Shown: positions 57,377 through 64,000 of the stretch, in pieces
Position numbering within the stretch: the stretch's first letter is position 1
Layout of the letters: every line of letters starts with the position of its first letter
DNA from: Haliea salexigens DSM 19537
Lineage (GTDB): Bacteria > Pseudomonadota > Gammaproteobacteria > Pseudomonadales > Halieaceae
DNA: 64,000 bases
NCBI RefSeq assembly: GCF_000423125.1
Contig: NZ_AUHJ01000004.1
Coordinates: 124,001-188,000, forward strand
Reading direction: 5' to 3'
Program-made: the position numbers and the translations under genes
The notes under the pieces: model-generated
The model's input: only the letters and a program-made list of their open reading frames with translations
What the model was told of the DNA's origin: nothing
Databases searched by the model: none

Positions 57377-57798
57377 TTAAAGGGCGCCATATCGAGCGCC
57401 CTTCCGTCAATCATAGGGATTAATCGGGTTGGGATCAGCTCAAAACCTACGCCTGGTAGCTCGCGCGTCGTCCTCAGCCGACTCGTAGCGCCCACGATCC
57501 TCATCGGACTGCGCATTGGCATAATACTGATACAACCAGGCCATTCCGGCAAAAATCTGCGCATAATTGGCGTCCAGGGTCTTGCTGCAGGACGGAAAAT
57601 CGCTGGGCTGAATCCAGACTTTACCCAGCTGCCCTCGCCCATCAGTATGCGGACTTTTGCCCCAGCAAATCTCAAAGATCAAACAGGCAACGCCAACTGA
57701 GTTGCTCCAAGCGGCAGCATGCCGATGCATCCGCGGTAAATCGAGGTCCGGCGCATATATATCCGCCAATTGTAATTTGGCTGATGAAACGTGTTGAA
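57377..57798 (-). pseudogene. Thermonuclease (SNase-family) remnant truncated by an IS21 element
   Basis: Minus-strand frame carrying SNase-like pieces: KLQLADIYAPDLDLP, GQLGKVWIQPSDFPS, and NYAQIFAGMAWLYQYYANAQSDEDRGRYESAEDDARA. The 5' part is missing: homology begins at the IS boundary at 57798. The 3' part has TGA where the family has Trp at 57440-57442 and again at 57407-57409 (ADPNPINPYD lies between them), and the ancestral frame ends at TAA 57377-57379. Decay by nonsense change plus truncation is clear; the second half still reads in one frame. Confidence 0.75.
57380..57403 (-). terminator. Terminator after the thermonuclease remnant
   Basis: 8-bp stem AAGGGCGC / GCGCCCTT with an 8-base loop; on the minus strand it is followed by a short TTAA. 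It overlaps the end of the ancestral reading frame. Confidence 0.5.
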
Positions 57799-57852
57799 TG
57801 CCGCCCAAAATTGACCCACCTAAGGGGGTAATTTCCATCCAAAACTGACCCA
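57799..57852. repeat. Left terminal repeats of the IS21 element
   Basis: Outer repeat at 57799-57818 and inner repeat at 57832-57852, each with the (C/T)TGACCCA core; both are expected IstA binding sites. Confidence 0.8.
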
Positions 57853-57905
57853 CTGAATCGACTACTCTGCTCATTTTTTGAGCGGGGTACGAAGGAGTGA
57901 TCACA

Positions 57906-59420
57906 GTGGGCATGTTAGCCAAGATCAGGCGGATGTATTTCCGCGACAAGGTTCCCCTGCGCGAGATTGCGCGGCAGACCGGTTTATCCCGCAACACCCT
58001 CAGGCATTGGCTGCGTCAAAGCGAGATGCGCGAACCCGCGTATCCTCGCCGCACCGCCCCCAGCATCCTGGACCCTTACAAAGAACAGCTGGCGACCTGG
58101 TTGCGCACCGACAGTCACCGCCCCAAGCGTGACCGGCGCACCGCCAAGGTATTGTTCCAGTTACTGCAGGCGCAGGGTTATCCCGGTGGCTACGCCCGGG
58201 TGGCCATCTTTGTTAGGCAATGGCGCGAAGCCGGCGGTGCCGCGCCGGCCCGCAAAGCCTTCATCCCCCTGAGGTTTGCCCCTGGTGAGGCCTTCCAGTT
58301 CGACTGGAGCTGCGAGTATGCCGTGATCGGGGGTCTTCGACGCCGACTGGAGGCGGCCCATATCAAGCTGGCCCACAGCCGCGCCTTCCTGGTGGTGGCC
58401 TACCCCCTGCAAACCCACGAGATGTTGTTTGACGCCCATGCTCGGGCCTTCGCCGCCTTTGGTGGCATACCCCGGCGCGGGATTTACGACAACATGAAGA
58501 CGGCGGTGGACAAAGTCGGGCGTGGCAAGGAGCGCACCGTCAATGCGCGCTTCCAAGCGATGACCGGCCACTACCTGTTTGAGCCGGAGTTCTGTAACCG
58601 GGCCGCTGGTTGGGAGAAGGGGGTCGTGGAGAAGAACGTGCAGGACCGCCGCCGACAACTGTGGGCCAATGCCAACGCTCGACACTGGCCGTCCTTGGAG
58701 GTGTTGAATGACTGGCTGGCCAGCGAATGCCGTGCGGCCTGGATGGATATGCGCCATCCAGATTGCCCCGACCTGACCCTCCTCTCGGTACTGGAGGATG
58801 AACAGCCGCACCTGATGCCCAATCCACAGCCGTTTGACGGCTATATCGAACAGCCGGTACGGGTGTCCGCCACGGCCCTGATCCACTACCAGCGCAGTCG
58901 CTACAGTGTGCCAGCGGAGCTGGCACACCAGGTCATCAGCCTGCGGGTGTATCCCTGGGAGCTTGTCCTGGTCGCCGAGGGTGAGGAGGTGGCGCGACAC
59001 CGCCGCTGCTTTGAACGGTACCAGACGGTCTATGACTGGCAACACTATGTCGGTGTGCTACAACGCAAGCCCGGCGCGCTACGCAATGGTGCCCCGTTCA
59101 CCGAGATGCCTGAGCGCCTCAGAACCCTGCAGCGTTATCTGTTGCGCCAGGAGGGTGGCGACCGGGTCATGGCTCAGGTCCTTGCCGCGGTTGTCTCCGA
59201 AGGGCTGGAGCCTGTGCTGGTCGCGGTGGAGCTGGCACTGGAGTCCGGCAACATCAGCGGCGACCACGTGCTCAACGTGCTCGCCCGGCTGCAATCACCG
59301 TTGCCCCCGAAAACGCCGGTGGAAACCTCGCTGACGCTCAGTGAGGAACCCCTGGCCAATGTGCAACGCTACGACCATCTGCGCAGCACGGTGCCGGCGG
59401 AGGTGAACCATGTCGAATGA
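57906..59420 (+). CDS. istA: IS21-family transposase IstA
   Basis: 504 residues. An N-terminal helix-turn-helix ([19 protein letters not shown]) is followed by an RNase H-like integrase core with the DDE residues in [20 protein letters not shown] and [11 protein letters not shown]. It starts at GTG 57906, eight bases after AAGGAG (57892-57897); the GTG at 57897 overlaps that site and is not used. It overlaps istB by 11 bp, as is typical. Confidence 0.92.
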   Translation: MGMLAKIRRMYFRDKVPLREIARQTGLSRNTLRHWLRQSEMREPAYPRRTAPSILDPYKEQLATWLRTDSHRPKRDRRTAKVLFQLLQAQGYPGGYARVAIFVRQWREAGGAAPARKAFIPLRFAPGEAFQFDWSCEYAVIGGLRRRLEAAHIKLAHSRAFLVVAYPLQTHEMLFDAHARAFAAFGGIPRRGIYDNMKTAVDKVGRGKERTVNARFQAMTGHYLFEPEFCNRAAGWEKGVVEKNVQDRRRQLWANANARHWPSLEVLNDWLASECRAAWMDMRHPDCPDLTLLSVLEDEQPHLMPNPQPFDGYIEQPVRVSATALIHYQRSRYSVPAELAHQVISLRVYPWELVLVAEGEEVARHRRCFERYQTVYDWQHYVGVLQRKPGALRNGAPFTEMPERLRTLQRYLLRQEGGDRVMAQVLAAVVSEGLEPVLVAVELALESGNISGDHVLNVLARLQSPLPPKTPVETSLTLSEEPLANVQRYDHLRSTVPAEVNHVE

Positions 59421-60225
59421 CCTGATCTCACAGCTGAAGTCGCTAAAACTCCATGGCATGGCGCAGACGTTGCCGGAACTGATGGCGAAGGCCCGCAGCC
59501 ACGCAATGGATGCGGAGCAGGTGTTGCAGGTACTATTGGCTGCGGAATCGGCGGAGCGAGAGGTCAAATCCCTAGCCTATCAGATGAAGGCGGCGCGGTT
59601 CCCGGCACATCGCGATCTGGCGGGCTTCGATTTTACCCAGGCACGGGTCGATGAGGTGCTGGTCCGACGTTTGCACGGTGGCGAGTTCATGAGCAGCGCG
59701 CAGAACGCGGTGCTGATTGGTGGCCCAGGAACCGGCAAGACTCATCTGGCCACCGCTATTGGTGTGGAGGCGATCCAGCGCCATCAGCGCCGGGTGCGGT
59801 TCCTCTCGACGGTAGAGCTGGTCAACACCCTGGAACAGGAAAAGGCCGCTGGTAAGCAGGGTCAGCTGGCATACCGCCTGACGCATGTTGATCTGGTGAT
59901 CCTCGATGAGTTGGGCTACCTGCCGTTTAGCCAGGCCGGTGGCGCACTGCTGTTCCACTTGCTATCGAAACTCTACGAGCGCACCAGCGTGATGATCACC
60001 ACCAATCTGGGCTTTGCCGAATGGGGCAGCGTATTCGGTGATGCGAAGATGACCACGGCCCTGCTCGACCGGCTAACCCACCACTGCCACATCGTGGAGA
60101 CCGGCAATGAGTCCTGGCGGTTCCGTCACAGTCTGGCCAGTGGCAAGCGAAGAAAACCGACGACAAACCAACCCGATGAAGGAGAGAGCGAACCCGAAAA
60201 GACAGACTTATCCACAGACGCCTAG
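59410..60225 (+). CDS. istB: IS21-family transposition helper ATPase IstB
   Basis: 271 residues, DnaC-like AAA+ ATPase that helps IstA choose and join targets. Walker [16 protein letters not shown], Walker [12 protein letters not shown] and the sensor-type NLGFAEW segment are present. The final 25 residues are polar and acidic. The frame is intact, so the element may still be active. Confidence 0.92.
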   Translation: MSNDLISQLKSLKLHGMAQTLPELMAKARSHAMDAEQVLQVLLAAESAEREVKSLAYQMKAARFPAHRDLAGFDFTQARVDEVLVRRLHGGEFMSSAQNAVLIGGPGTGKTHLATAIGVEAIQRHQRRVRFLSTVELVNTLEQEKAAGKQGQLAYRLTHVDLVILDELGYLPFSQAGGALLFHLLSKLYERTSVMITTNLGFAEWGSVFGDAKMTTALLDRLTHHCHIVETGNESWRFRHSLASGKRRKPTTNQPDEGESEPEKTDLSTDA

Positions 60226-60247
60226 GTATACTGGGCACCCATAACCC

Positions 60248-60290
60248 GGGTCAGAATTGGACGGAAACCCTGGGTCAGTTTTAAACGGCA
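60248..60290. repeat. Right terminal repeats of the IS21 element
   Basis: Outer repeat ending in CGGCA at 60290 and inner repeat at 60248-60267 (GGGTCAGAATTGGACGGAAA), reverse copies of those on the left. Confidence 0.8.
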
Positions 60291-60658
60291 ACCAACAGTG
60301 GGACCACTGGATCGCATTTACGTTGTTGCTCGGGCTTGGCCTGCACATGATCTTTGAGGGCTTAAAACCGAGTGATGCAGATGGTGGAACACCACCTCAC
60401 CAGCATTCTTTTTTCAAACTGGCCCTGACTGCATTCGGGACGAGTATTGATGCCATGGCCGTCGGGGTTAGCCTAGCCTTTGTCGACGTCAATATCCTCC
60501 TGGCAGCCGGACTAATCGGCTTAGCCACCACAACAATGGTAACCCTAGGCGTTATGTTAGGGCGGGTCGTCGGTGCATTATTCGGCCATCGGGCCGAAAT
60601 CGTCGGGGGGCTCATTTTGATTTCGGTGGGGGTGTGGATCTTGTCGGACGGCCTATAA
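60291..60658 (+). pseudogene. mntP: mntP remnant (Mn2+ efflux pump), 5' end removed at the IS border
   Basis: Reads [24 protein letters not shown], then the MntP-type [18 protein letters not shown] and a last membrane helix to the stop at 60658. This is the C-terminal part of MntP; about the first 65 residues are absent and homology begins at the first base after the IS21 right end. A fused reading frame from inside the IS exists but has no translation start signals of its own. MntP exports Mn2+; here it is presumably dead. Confidence 0.85.
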
Positions 60659-60736
60659 AGCAGCCTCATATTGGGGGCTGGCTCGTCGCTCGTGCATGCG
60701 AAGTAGAAATCCAGACTTGTGCATCGTATTCCGACG

Positions 60737-62143
60737 CTACAAGCTGCTCCTGGTTAGCGGAAAATACAGCGTAAAAGTGATATTACTTTCGTTGGAAACA
60801 GCCTCCACACGGCCACCGTGCGCCTCGACAATAGAACGCACAATGGCCAGACCAAGCCCAGCGCCTTCGCTTTGTCGCGTTCTGGAAGGATCAACACGGT
60901 AAAATCGGTCGAAGATTTTGGCCAGGTGCTCAGCGGGTATCCCCGGGCTAGGGTTCTGCACGCTCAGTGAGACCTCATGATTGGATGCTGCGGCCAACCG
61001 AATCTGCACGCGCCCACCGGAGGGCGTGTGGCGAATGGCATTGGACAGCAGATTCGAAATAGCCCGCCGCAGCATAGCGCGGTCGCCCTGTATAGTTGGC
61101 ACCTGCCCTTCCACTGCCAGAACAATCTGGCGCTCTTCCGCCAGCGCTCCAAAAAAGTCGAACAGCTCACTGGCCTCACTGGCCAGGTTCAGCGTCACCT
61201 CAACCGGCTTGAGCAGGCCATGGTCACTCTTGGCTAGCCACAACATATCGTTGACCATTTTGGCCAGCCGCTCTTGCTCTTCCAGATTGGAATACAGGAG
61301 TTCGCGGTACTCCTCTAACGATCTGGCCCTACCCAACCCAACTTGAGTTTGTGTAATAAGATTGGTCAGAGGCGTACGCAATTCGTGGGCGATATCCGCC
61401 GAAAAGTGCGACAAACGAGCAAAGCTGTCTTCAAGGCGGCCGATCATGTGGTTAAAGGAAGTGACCAGGCCCTGCAACTCCGTTGGGGCAATCGAGGGAT
61501 CAAGGCGCACATGGAGCCTGTCGGCCTGTATATCACCCATTCTTTCGGAAAATCCACGCAGGGGGGCATGTGCCTGGTAAACGCCATACCATGCAGCTAA
61601 AAGCGTTATGCCGCCCGCCAAGCTCATAATGAGCCACAACGTGCGACGAAAACTCTGTAAGAACTGCAAGTGGAAGCCTATATCGATAGCCGTCGTCACC
61701 GCGTAGATCTCCCCCATCACCTCGACCTGCGTCAGGGCGCCGCGCAAAGTACTACCGTTGTCGTGCCAAATTTCTAGATCATTCGCGTGGATTGCGGTGG
61801 TCGGGTTAGCCGTCGCAGCCATTTGCGACAGATCAGCGCCCGGGGTGCCATAAAGCACATCGCCGGACTGGCTCATTACCTGAAAATAGACGCCATGATG
61901 CCCCGATATGGCGCCCGCCAATGCCACGTTCAGTCGTTTTGGATCGCCGGCGCCAATATGCAGTGCGTCGACCACCGCTTCGCTCATCACCGCAAGCTCA
62001 TCAGCGTCCTGCTCCGCAAAATGGCGGTCGACAGCATTGAGCACAAGATTTCCAATTAAAAAGAGACTGCACCCAATGGCGAGCGCGACGAACACCATGA
62101 CGCGTGCCGCCAGTGACAGGGGTTGACGCTCAGTGCGTGTCAT
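60737..62143 (-). CDS. copS: Heavy-metal sensor histidine kinase (CusS/CopS type)
   Basis: 468 residues, membrane sensor of the copper-responsive pair. Two membrane helices (about 17-38 and 165-190) flank a periplasmic sensor region; a HAMP region follows, then the phosphorylated histidine in [15 protein letters not shown] (about residue 246) and the ATP-binding domain with [11 protein letters not shown] and [12 protein letters not shown]. The ATG at 62143 overlaps the copR stop by 14 bp. Copper specificity is inferred from the adjacent copA. Confidence 0.9.
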   Translation of the reverse strand: MTRTERQPLSLAARVMVFVALAIGCSLFLIGNLVLNAVDRHFAEQDADELAVMSEAVVDALHIGAGDPKRLNVALAGAISGHHGVYFQVMSQSGDVLYGTPGADLSQMAATANPTTAIHANDLEIWHDNGSTLRGALTQVEVMGEIYAVTTAIDIGFHLQFLQSFRRTLWLIMSLAGGITLLAAWYGVYQAHAPLRGFSERMGDIQADRLHVRLDPSIAPTELQGLVTSFNHMIGRLEDSFARLSHFSADIAHELRTPLTNLITQTQVGLGRARSLEEYRELLYSNLEEQERLAKMVNDMLWLAKSDHGLLKPVEVTLNLASEASELFDFFGALAEERQIVLAVEGQVPTIQGDRAMLRRAISNLLSNAIRHTPSGGRVQIRLAAASNHEVSLSVQNPSPGIPAEHLAKIFDRFYRVDPSRTRQSEGAGLGLAIVRSIVEAHGGRVEAVSNESNITFTLYFPLTRSSL

Positions 62144-62822
62144 CGTCAGTTTCAACATCAAGCGTGTACCCCATACCTCGTACGGTATGAATCAGTTTCG
62201 GCTCAAAGTCGTCGTCAATTTTTGCCCGCAGCCGGCGAATTGCCACATCAATCACATTGGTATCCGAATCAAAATTCATGTCCCACACCTGGGAAGCGAT
62301 CAGAGAACGCGTTAATACCTCACCCCGGCGACGCACCAACAGTTCCAAAAGGCAAAACTCTTTGTGGCTGAGATTGATTTTCTGGCCGGCACGGGTCACA
62401 CGGTGTTTCAGTAGATCAAGGGTCAGGTTGGCCACCTGAAGATACTCTGACAAAGCGGGTGTTGAGCTTCTGCGTAACAGCGTGCGCACCCGAGCCAAAA
62501 GCTCGGCAAAGGCAAAGGGCTTCACAAGATAGTCGTCGGCACCCAACTCCAAGCCCCTAACGCGATCATCCACAGAGTCGCGTGCGGTTAAGAACAGTAC
62601 CGCTGTCTGCTGACCGGCGTCGCGCAAGGACTGCACAATACGCCAGCCGTCCACATCCGGCAGCATCACATCGAGAATAATCAGATCAAAGGACTCGGTC
62701 ATTGCCAAATGGTGCCCGTCCAGCCCGTTACGCGCCAATGCAACCACAAAGCCCGCTTCGGTCAGACCTTGACGAAGATAGTCTCCTGTCTTCACTTCGT
62801 CTTCCACAACCAAAAGTCGCAT
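62130..62822 (-). CDS. copR: Copper-responsive response regulator (CusR/CopR type)
   Basis: 230 residues, OmpR class. The receiver domain has the phosphoryl Asp in [14 protein letters not shown] and Lys in [11 protein letters not shown]; the C-terminal winged helix ends [13 protein letters not shown]. It is read divergently from copA and overlaps copS, the usual arrangement. Confidence 0.92.
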   Translation of the reverse strand: MRLLVVEDEVKTGDYLRQGLTEAGFVVALARNGLDGHHLAMTESFDLIILDVMLPDVDGWRIVQSLRDAGQQTAVLFLTARDSVDDRVRGLELGADDYLVKPFAFAELLARVRTLLRRSSTPALSEYLQVANLTLDLLKHRVTRAGQKINLSHKEFCLLELLVRRRGEVLTRSLIASQVWDMNFDSDTNVIDVAIRRLRAKIDDDFEPKLIHTVRGMGYTLDVETDDDTH

Positions 62823-62890
62823 TGGGTATTTCTCCTGATCCGTTCACCTCAAGTGTAGCCATGCGCGCCCAACGACGAGATTACAGCCTA

Positions 62891-62906
62891 ATTACAAGAT
62901 TGTAAT
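62891..62906. promoter_or_regulatory. Candidate CopR/CusR box between copR and copA
   Basis: Perfect 7-base half-sites ATTACAA and TTGTAAT around GA. The position in the 162-bp divergent gap (79 bp before copA) and the A/T-rich palindrome fit the cop/cus box recognised by CusR-like regulators. Confidence 0.6.
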
Positions 62907-62984
62907 GCGAGTGTCATCTATGAGACAGGGGCCATTGGCTAAGCTGATAGTTGTGTAATGATGTCGATAAAAAGGGGATCCGCG

Positions 62985-64000
62985 ATGACAACGTCGCTGC
63001 CACAGGGCCGAAGACAGTTTATCAAGTCAGCACTCGGGACAGCGTCCGCCTTGACTCTGGCCAAAATCGCGCCCGCTTGGGCTTATCCAACAGGTAGAAG
63101 CTATGGCGATGTGATCCACGCTGATCAGGCAGTTGATCTAGTAATCCGACGGGAAAACCAGACGATCGCCGGGCTCAGCGGCAGGCCGATCACTATCAAT
63201 GGCAGCATGCCGGGGCCGCTGATCAGGCTCAAAGAAGGGCAACGCGCACGGCTGAACGTGACTAACGGGTTGAATGAGGACACGTCGATCCACTGGCACG
63301 GGATTATTCTTCCCGAGAATATGGATGGTGTGCCCGGCGTCAGCTTCCCCGGCATCAAGCCGGGAGAAACATTCCACTACGAATACGAGGTGCAGCAAAA
63401 CGGAACCTACTGGTACCACAGCCACTCCGGGTTACAGGAGCAGCTAGGCCACTTGGGGCCGCTTGTCATCGACTCAGCGGATGGCGACATTGGGGCAGAT
63501 CGGGAGCACGTCATTATTCTCAGTGACTGGACCTTCGAAGATCCCTACGAGGTGTTTCGCAATCTCACGGTGGCCGAGGGATATTACAATTATCAGCAAC
63601 GCACGCTGGGCGACACGCTCGCCGATATTCGCCGCCAAGGGATTGCAAAAACCTGGGAAGAGCGCGCCATGTGGAACCGCATGCGTATGAGTGCCCGGGA
63701 TATTCTAGATGTCACCGGGTCCACCTATACATACCTGATTAACGGCCGCGACAACGCAACCAACTGGACGGCGCTGTATAAACCCGGGGAACAGGTTCGG
63801 CTGAGAGTCATCAATGGCTCTGCCATGTCATTTTTCGATTTCCGCATTCCAGGCCTGGAGATGACCGTGGTCTCTGCGGATGGCCAGCCGGTCAAACCAG
63901 TGACCGTTGACGAGTTCCGGATCGGCGTAGCGGAAACCTACGACGTTATTGTGACCCCGCAGGGCAATCGGCCTTATACGCTGTTCGCGGAAAGCATGGA
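62985..64000 (+). CDS. copA: Copper-resistance multicopper oxidase CopA (partial, 3' end beyond window)
   Basis: Periplasmic multicopper oxidase that oxidises Cu(I). The first 338 codons are seen, open to the end of the window. A Tat signal RRQFIKSALG is followed by cupredoxin domain 1 with copper-binding HWHG and HSH, and further motifs (GLQEQLGHLGPLVIDS, LINGRDNATNW) typical of CopA rather than CueO. The ATG at 62985 has GGGG at ribosome-site distance (AAAGGGGATCCGCG). A CopR-type box lies upstream. Confidence 0.95.
   Translation, partial: MTTSLPQGRRQFIKSALGTASALTLAKIAPAWAYPTGRSYGDVIHADQAVDLVIRRENQTIAGLSGRPITINGSMPGPLIRLKEGQRARLNVTNGLNEDTSIHWHGIILPENMDGVPGVSFPGIKPGETFHYEYEVQQNGTYWYHSHSGLQEQLGHLGPLVIDSADGDIGADREHVIILSDWTFEDPYEVFRNLTVAEGYYNYQQRTLGDTLADIRRQGIAKTWEERAMWNRMRMSARDILDVTGSTYTYLINGRDNATNWTALYKPGEQVRLRVINGSAMSFFDFRIPGLEMTVVSADGQPVKPVTVDEFRIGVAETYDVIVTPQGNRPYTLFAESM

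Larger units (their letters stand above)
57799..60290 (+). mobile_element. IS21-family insertion sequence (2,492 bp)
   Basis: Bounded by terminal repeats that begin TGCCG: left TGCCGCCCAAAATTGACCCA at 57799 and right, on the other strand, TGCCGTTTAAAACTGACCCA ending at 60290 (16 of 20 match). Further copies of the CTGACCC-type motif inside each end are the multiple transposase sites usual for IS21. It encodes istA and istB. No direct target duplication is seen: the flanks are GTGTTGAA on the left and ACCAACAG on the right. Left neighbour is a 5'-truncated thermonuclease gene, right neighbour a 5'-truncated mntP. Confidence 0.88.

Noticed and set aside
57440..57997. Intact 185-residue minus-strand gene
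   Set aside because: Its first part is IS21 end and antisense istA sequence; only the part after 57798 is thermonuclease, so it is a fusion created by the IS and not a real gene.
60257..60658. 133-residue complete mntP gene
   Set aside because: Its first 11 codons lie in the IS right end; MntP homology starts only at 60291 and the N-terminal third is missing.

Overview
The window is high-GC, densely packed bacterial chromosome. Gene content points to an aerobic, probably marine gammaproteobacterium of the Cellvibrionales/Halieaceae type: a Na+-pumping oxaloacetate decarboxylase, LutABC lactate oxidation, wax-ester synthase with two acyl-CoA synthetases, a complete SUF operon and many lipoproteins. 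The placement is inferred from protein style only. Genes sit in tight, often overlapping operons, apart from a disturbed stretch after a tRNA gene at about 56.6 kb.

Layout. 1-3.2 kb: minus-strand oadGAB (oadB runs off the left edge). 3.3-9.7 kb: dusC and a YdfG-type SDR, a di-heme cytochrome c peroxidase behind an FNR/ANR-like site, a secreted M28 peptidase and a POT peptide transporter. 9.7-15.9 kb: a saccharopine-dehydrogenase-like reductase, an unrecognised 635-residue membrane protein, then lutABC. 15.9-21.3 kb: a SYLF protein and a minus-strand operon of a GAPDH homologue lacking the catalytic cysteine, a normal GAPDH and PEP carboxylase. 21.4-29.6 kb: folE with a strong terminator, an MFS carrier, an acyl-CoA synthetase, two BamE-like lipoproteins, PhoD and the helicase RhlE. 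29.7-32.9 kb: a three-gene module of ATP-grasp ligase, inactive transglutaminase-7TM protein and retropepsin-like lipoprotein. 33-36.2 kb: msrB, a lipoprotein carrying a GspG-like pseudopilin domain, a thioesterase and a TPR sulfotransferase. 36.2-42.5 kb: sufBCDSATE behind an IscR-type site. 42.5-45.2 kb: a DUF6502-like protein and a DUF5666 lipoprotein with an 18-bp tandem repeat, preceded by a perfect 22-bp palindrome. 45.2-51.7 kb: an MFS carrier and an oligopeptide ABC transporter. 51.7-56.5 kb: a FATP-type acyl-CoA synthetase, an M32 carboxypeptidase and wax-ester synthase.

56.6-64 kb: tRNA-Thr(CGU) marks a change of character. It is followed by decayed yajD and thermonuclease genes, an IS21-family element (istAB), an mntP gene cut by that element, and a copper-resistance locus (CopS/CopR and the multicopper oxidase CopA, which runs off the right edge). 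This reads as the edge of an acquired metal-resistance region.

The most unusual items are the cysteine-less GAPDH paralogue in an operon with active GAPDH and PEP carboxylase, the palindrome-controlled DUF6502/DUF5666 pair, the ATP-grasp/7TM/retropepsin module, and the mismatched tRNA next to IS-truncated genes. None is proven novel here. All calls come from reading the sequence and family knowledge, without database searches.
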